A stretch of DNA of 6,181 nt from NCBI GenBank assembly GCA_903930515.1, contig CAIYYW010000270.1:1-6181 (forward strand), written 5' to 3'. This document shows, in pieces, positions 4,327 through 6,181 of the stretch. A model generated the notes under the pieces. That model made no database searches, was not told where the DNA came from, and saw only the letters and a program-made list of their open reading frames with translations. Source of the DNA: an uncultured delta proteobacterium. Lineage in GTDB: Bacteria; RBG-13-61-14; DRUE01. Each line of letters begins with the position of its first letter. The stretch's first letter is position 1. The position numbers and the translations under genes were made by a program.

Positions 4327-6180
4327 ATGGCGCAGATTAAGGGCGAGAGAAGGCTTTCAAAAATTTCAGCGATCCCAATTTTCATCATATTAGCATTTTT
4401 GCTGGCTGTTTTAATTGTCAAGCCGTTTGATATAGCTATTTATAGGCTTGATTGGGCTATTATAAATGGAGACCTGGACCGGGTGCAATCAATGATCAAT
4501 GAACGGACCGATTTGGTCAATTCCTATGATTTATTCGGTTTTACACCCCTGCATTGGGCGGTGAGAACCCGCCGGAAAGAGATAGCATTTCTGCTCGTAA
4601 ATCATTGGGCTGATCCTTATCAAAAGGATCTTTTTGGAAAAACTCCGCTTGGGATTGCGGAAAAGGATGTTCGCGGCAGTGAGGATAAGTCAATGTTTTA
4701 TTATACCCTGCAAGAGCAGATTACCCAAATAGAACGGAAACAAAGGGCTATTTTGAAAAAAACGATTCAAGAAGGAGATTTTGCTAAATTTAAGCAAAAC
4801 CTCATTTATGGCAAGGAATTGATCAACTACGAGCCGGTGGATGGAGACTTTGACCTGTTATGCTGGGCCGCCTTTAAAGGCAGAAAAGATATGTGTGAGT
4901 TGCTTTTAGCAAGAGGGGCGGATATTAATAGAGAGACAAAATTCGGGGACACACCTTTGAGCCTGGCCGTTTCCAGTCGGCATTTGCAGGTTGTCCAATT
5001 ATTAATCAAAAGCGGCGGGAACGTGAACTCTGGCGACCGGACCCCGCTCTTTATGGCCAGTTATATGGGTTATCCGGAAATTGCGGAGTTGCTATTAAGA
5101 TCGGGAGCCGAGGCAAATGCTACATCAGGAGATCATCTTCCCGCGGATATAGATGCCATTGATGGAAGGGTGATGCCCTTGACCGCCGCGATTGTTAATG
5201 GAAATTTGGAAGTGGCCTCAATTCTATTCCGGCATCATGGTCAGTATAATAATAAATTCACTTATTATTTGCAAAACCCGTATGATACCGAGCATGGATA
5301 TTTTCCAAACGCTAAGATTATCCATATTGCCGCGGCGAGAACCAATCCCGGAATCTTGCAGTTGCTGCTTGACCAAGGCGAAAGAATTGATGAAGAAACG
5401 GAATTTTGCTTTGATAGAGGGGGAAGCATTTGCAGCAAAATTTCAACCATGGAGGCCGCGGCAATTAGAAGGAATGGCAACAACCTGTTGTATATTTTCA
5501 AAAAATCCGGCTTGAGCGAGAGAAAAATCAATTTTGCAACAAAAGAGATGGGCGACAGTTTCATTTTCAATGCCTCGATCCTTCAATATTCTATCGCAAT
5601 GGGTGATTTGGAGATCGTGAAAATTATTTTAGGATTTGGAGCGGATGTTGAAGATGAATCCTCCTTGACACTATGGTGGGCGCAAGGGCCGCAGGTGGAG
5701 AAATGGAAGCCCTTGGATACTGCGGTTTATTTTACCGATCAGGAAAAGGCCTTGCCTATAATAGAATTATGTATAAATTATGGCGCCAGCGTAAATTCCA
5801 AGGTTGTTTCTAAAATTGCGGCGGATTTTGATGGCGCGGATCCGCTTCTTTTGGCGGCCATGGAAAGGTTTCGGCCAAAAACGAAAATCGTAAAGATCTT
5901 ATTGGAAAAGGGCGCAAACCCCAATACCAGCAACCGGAACGGATTTACTTCACTACATTATTCAGCTATGAATGGAGATATTGAGGCGGCGCAACTATTG
6001 ATTGAGCATGGGGCAAAAATCAATGCTGAAGGATTAAATGGAATTACTCCCATAAATATAGCCAGGGCCGCCAATCAGATTAAGATGTGCGAATTCCTGA
6101 TCAAAAATGGCGCCATCGCGGCATCCTTGAGCAAACAGGGTGAAGATGCCCTGCATCAGATGATTGATCTGGGGGACTGA
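4327..6180 (+). CDS. Membrane-anchored ankyrin-repeat protein
   Basis: A 617-residue protein with a basic N-terminus, one hydrophobic segment (about 14-31, ISAIPIFIILAFLLAVLIV) and no cleavage motif, then a long ankyrin array probably outside the cytoplasmic membrane. Clear repeats: 71-112 (GFTPLHWAV, GKTPLGIA), about 173-265 (DLLCWAAFKGRKDMCELLLARGAD, GDTPLSLAV, RTPLFMASYMGYPEIAELLL), and about 505-600 (DPLLLAA, GFTSLHYSAMNGDIEAAQLLIEHGA, GITPINIARA). Stretches 113-145 and 266-440 are degenerate, with only weak matches. The chain ends in GEDALHQMIDLGD, part-way into a further repeat, which may be natural or a truncation. Ankyrin arrays bind proteins; no catalytic domain is visible and the partner is unknown. 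Codon use is markedly more AT-rich than in the other three genes, suggesting a different origin. The ATG at 4327 fits the promoter position; no Shine-Dalgarno is present. Confidence 0.9.
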   Translation: MAQIKGERRLSKISAIPIFIILAFLLAVLIVKPFDIAIYRLDWAIINGDLDRVQSMINERTDLVNSYDLFGFTPLHWAVRTRRKEIAFLLVNHWADPYQKDLFGKTPLGIAEKDVRGSEDKSMFYYTLQEQITQIERKQRAILKKTIQEGDFAKFKQNLIYGKELINYEPVDGDFDLLCWAAFKGRKDMCELLLARGADINRETKFGDTPLSLAVSSRHLQVVQLLIKSGGNVNSGDRTPLFMASYMGYPEIAELLLRSGAEANATSGDHLPADIDAIDGRVMPLTAAIVNGNLEVASILFRHHGQYNNKFTYYLQNPYDTEHGYFPNAKIIHIAAARTNPGILQLLLDQGERIDEETEFCFDRGGSICSKISTMEAAAIRRNGNNLLYIFKKSGLSERKINFATKEMGDSFIFNASILQYSIAMGDLEIVKIILGFGADVEDESSLTLWWAQGPQVEKWKPLDTAVYFTDQEKALPIIELCINYGASVNSKVVSKIAADFDGADPLLLAAMERFRPKTKIVKILLEKGANPNTSNRNGFTSLHYSAMNGDIEAAQLLIEHGAKINAEGLNGITPINIARAANQIKMCEFLIKNGAIAASLSKQGEDALHQMIDLGD

Positions 6181-6181
6181 A

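Noticed and set aside
4540-6150. Repeat array as a possible CRISPR or DNA-level tandem repeat
   Set aside because: Repetition exists only at protein level (ankyrin units of about 33 residues); the DNA is diverged and there are no identical direct repeats with spacers.

Overview
The window is 6.2 kb of bacterial DNA with four complete protein genes and three short intergenic regions. Three genes are moderately GC-rich and look like ordinary chromosomal genes: a TrpB2-type tryptophan synthase beta chain, a secreted or anchored PIG-L/LmbE deacetylase, and a PIN-PhoH ATPase. The fourth, a long membrane-anchored ankyrin-repeat protein, is visibly more AT-rich. Shine-Dalgarno sites, sigma70-like promoters and Rho-independent terminators point to Bacteria. 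N-terminal export/anchor segments on two proteins fit either an envelope or a periplasmic setting. I cannot place the organism to phylum from this sequence; an uncultured diderm lineage is a guess only.

Layout. Positions 1-21 may be the last codons of a + strand gene outside the window, followed by a bidirectional terminator (26-58), a small hairpin and a second terminator (77-108). Both terminators serve the minus-strand trpB2 gene (147-1499). trpB2 has a strong Shine-Dalgarno and a near-consensus promoter about 160 bp upstream, which leaves a long structured leader (about 1500-1654). That leader holds a 28-codon ORF with two Trp codons, a candidate attenuator. Divergently, the PIG-L gene (1743-2540, +) runs toward the phoH-like gene (2756-4096, -).

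Between these convergent 3' ends lies a foldback element of about 217 bp (2548-2764). Its 25-bp terminal inverted repeats match at 23 positions and it carries no ORF, so it is MITE-like. Its right end supplies the stop codon of the phoH-like gene, and its internal G/C hairpin plus T-run could terminate PIG-L transcription. Upstream of phoH (4097-4326) are a 16-nt-period repeat covering the Shine-Dalgarno, a short ORF behind an ideal Shine-Dalgarno, and the divergent promoter of the ankyrin gene. That promoter places the predicted transcript start at the ATG itself, so the mRNA is probably leaderless.

The four genes do not form an evident pathway or operon: orientations are -, +, -, +, each with its own signals. 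I see no CRISPR array, tRNA, rRNA, transposase gene or clear defence system. The items most worth a second look are the MITE-like element fused to the phoH stop codon, the trpB2 leader, and the leaderless AT-rich ankyrin gene.
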